Origin: Clostridia bacterium
GTDB lineage: Bacteria > Bacillota > Clostridia > Oscillospirales > QAMX01
DNA length: 7,050 nt
Assembly: GCA_017556885.1 (NCBI GenBank)
Contig: JAFYLV010000197.1
Location: forward strand, 1 to 7,050
Reading direction: 5' to 3'
Positions 5,902 to 7,050 of this stretch are shown piece by piece. How positions within the stretch are numbered: the stretch's first letter is position 1; each line of letters starts with the position of its first letter. Position numbers and translations under genes: made by a program. The notes below the pieces were generated by a model that saw only the letters and a program-made list of their open reading frames with translations, had not been told where the DNA came from and did no database searches.

Positions 5902-7050
5902 ATGCATGTTTATCCGGTACAACCCTGCGAGCTGAAGTGTGAAGACTATCGGGTGTTCCTTAACGGAGTGGAGGTATGTCTTGATTCTGCCCGAGTATCT
6001 GCTGTCCCTTTTAACCGCCGTTGGCCGGGACATCAGCGCCAGATCGAGCAGACCGAGCTGTGCAACTTTCTTTCGTTCTGCGTGGATTCTCCGGTTGAGA
6101 TTGCGGTTATTCCGAATAAACCCTTCGATCCGGAAAACGTAGAAATCCGTCCGGCATCGCTTGGTATTGTTCCGCTTATCGCCAATGGAGTGATTCGTTT
6201 TACTTTGCCGAAGGCAGCATACTTTACTCTGGAGCCGTGGGGACGGCACAGTGCACTGCATTTCTTTGCGGATCCACCGGCGGATTACCGTTATTCGCCT
6301 GCCGAAAAGATCCGTTATTTTGCGCCTGGCGTACACGACGCGGGTCTCATTGAACTGAAAAGCGGAGAGACGCTTTATATTGACGAAGGTGCGCTCGTCT
6401 ACGGCCGTGTTCTGGCCGAAGATGCGGACGATATCGCGATCCTTGGACGCGGTATTCTCGATAACAGCCGCGAGAAGGAGACCATTCTCTTTGAGATCAA
6501 CGCGGAGAATAACGATGCCGACGTTGGAAATGCATCCCGAACCCATACGGTAGAACTGCGCTACTGCGACCGTGTGAGGATCGAAGGCATCACCATCCGT
6601 GATTCCCTTTGCTATAATATCAAACCCTCCGGCTGCCGGGATATGGAGATCAGCCATGTCAAGCTGATCGGTAACTGGCGCTTTAATTCCGATGGAATCG
6701 ATATGCATAACTGCGAACACGTGCATATCCATGATTGCTTTATTCGTACCTTCGATGATTCGATCTGCATCAAGGGTTTTGACTTTTTCTATGCCGCAGA
6801 CCCGGAGCAGGCAACACACAATGCGATCTATCACAACGGTGAAGTTTTCGATACCTTTAAGGATGTTCTCGTGGAACGCTGTACCGTCTGGAACGATTGG
6901 GGCATCTGTCTGGAGATCGGGGCAGAGACCCGGGCAGAGGAGATCTGTAATATCACCTTCCGAGACTGTGATGTCATCCATACCACCTCGCTTGTGCTGG
7001 ACTGCTTCAATGCCGACTATGCCGAGGTACACGATCTCGTCTATGAAAAC
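5902..7050 (+). CDS. Right-handed beta-helix glycoside hydrolase, GH28-like (partial, runs off the window)
   Basis: An open frame of 383 codons with no stop before the window end. GGAGG (5889-5893) stands eight bases before the ATG, which is 40 bases past the preceding GH2 stop, so it probably belongs to the same operon. Residues 1-130 form a beta-rich N-terminal region, followed by YFAPGVHDAGLIELKSGETL and the coils of a pectinase-type beta-helix. The GH28 catalytic aspartates are visible as Asp264 in NSDGID and Asp285-Asp286 in FDDSICIK; the 21- and 22-residue spacings equal those of fungal polygalacturonases, and these groups drive inverting hydrolysis. The usual GHG histidine position reads DWGI (Trp333) and the RIK substrate-binding motif appears as LDC, so a plain polygalacturonase is doubtful. 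There is no signal peptide and many cysteines, consistent with a cytoplasmic exo-acting enzyme. Related beta-helix families such as GH49 or GH110 are alternatives. The C-terminus is missing. Confidence 0.8.
   Translation, partial: MHVYPVQPCELKCEDYRVFLNGVEVCLDSARVSAVPFNRRWPGHQRQIEQTELCNFLSFCVDSPVEIAVIPNKPFDPENVEIRPASLGIVPLIANGVIRFTLPKAAYFTLEPWGRHSALHFFADPPADYRYSPAEKIRYFAPGVHDAGLIELKSGETLYIDEGALVYGRVLAEDADDIAILGRGILDNSREKETILFEINAENNDADVGNASRTHTVELRYCDRVRIEGITIRDSLCYNIKPSGCRDMEISHVKLIGNWRFNSDGIDMHNCEHVHIHDCFIRTFDDSICIKGFDFFYAADPEQATHNAIYHNGEVFDTFKDVLVERCTVWNDWGICLEIGAETRAEEICNITFRDCDVIHTTSLVLDCFNADYAEVHDLVYEN

Noticed and set aside
5809..7032. Long minus-strand open frame (407 codons) antisense to the GH28-like gene
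   Set aside because: The plus strand here encodes a beta-helix hydrolase with aspartate motifs at family spacing and a GGAGG site. The minus-strand translation shows no family pattern.

Overview
The window looks like chromosomal DNA of a carbohydrate-fermenting low- to mid-GC Gram-positive bacterium, most likely a gut or rumen Clostridia-type Firmicute. This rests on strong GGAGG-type ribosome binding sites, extended -10 promoters, intrinsic terminators with T-tracts, and the protein families present. No rRNA, tRNA, CRISPR array, transposase or phage gene is visible.

Left block (about 1-870), visibly AT-richer than the rest: a promoter with a perfect extended -10 drives two overlapping small genes, a four-helix-bundle protein (23S rRNA intervening-sequence/S23 family) and a Nudix hydrolase of the Ap4A-hydrolase type, joined by an ATGA stop/start. 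It is followed by a short tandem-like direct repeat and a strong hairpin terminator that best serves the convergent gene to its right.

Right block (about 870-7050): a carbohydrate-degradation locus with a divergent layout. On the minus strand is a 570-residue glycoside hydrolase family 2 (GH2) enzyme. On the plus strand lies an apparent operon: a lysophospholipid acyltransferase-like protein with a zinc ribbon, a second GH2 enzyme of 573 residues starting one base after it, and a right-handed beta-helix glycoside hydrolase (GH28-like) that runs off the window end. None of the three hydrolases shows a signal peptide, so they probably act in the cytoplasm on imported oligosaccharides, perhaps derived from pectin or another plant or host glycan. 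The substrate cannot be fixed from the sequence.

The control region between the divergent genes (2640-2851) is the most interesting part. Two well-formed promoters point outwards from back-to-back -35 hexamers, with an inverted repeat fitted exactly between them. The plus-strand promoter is followed by an intrinsic terminator inside the 5' leader, upstream of the acyltransferase ribosome binding site. No plus-strand gene lies before that terminator, so it suggests attenuation or a short leader RNA. The hydrolase at the right end keeps the GH28 aspartate triad at its usual spacing, but the polygalacturonase His and Arg-x-Lys motifs appear to be replaced. I see no clearly new multi-gene system; the leader terminator, the shared control region and the acyltransferase-hydrolase pairing are the points that merit checking.
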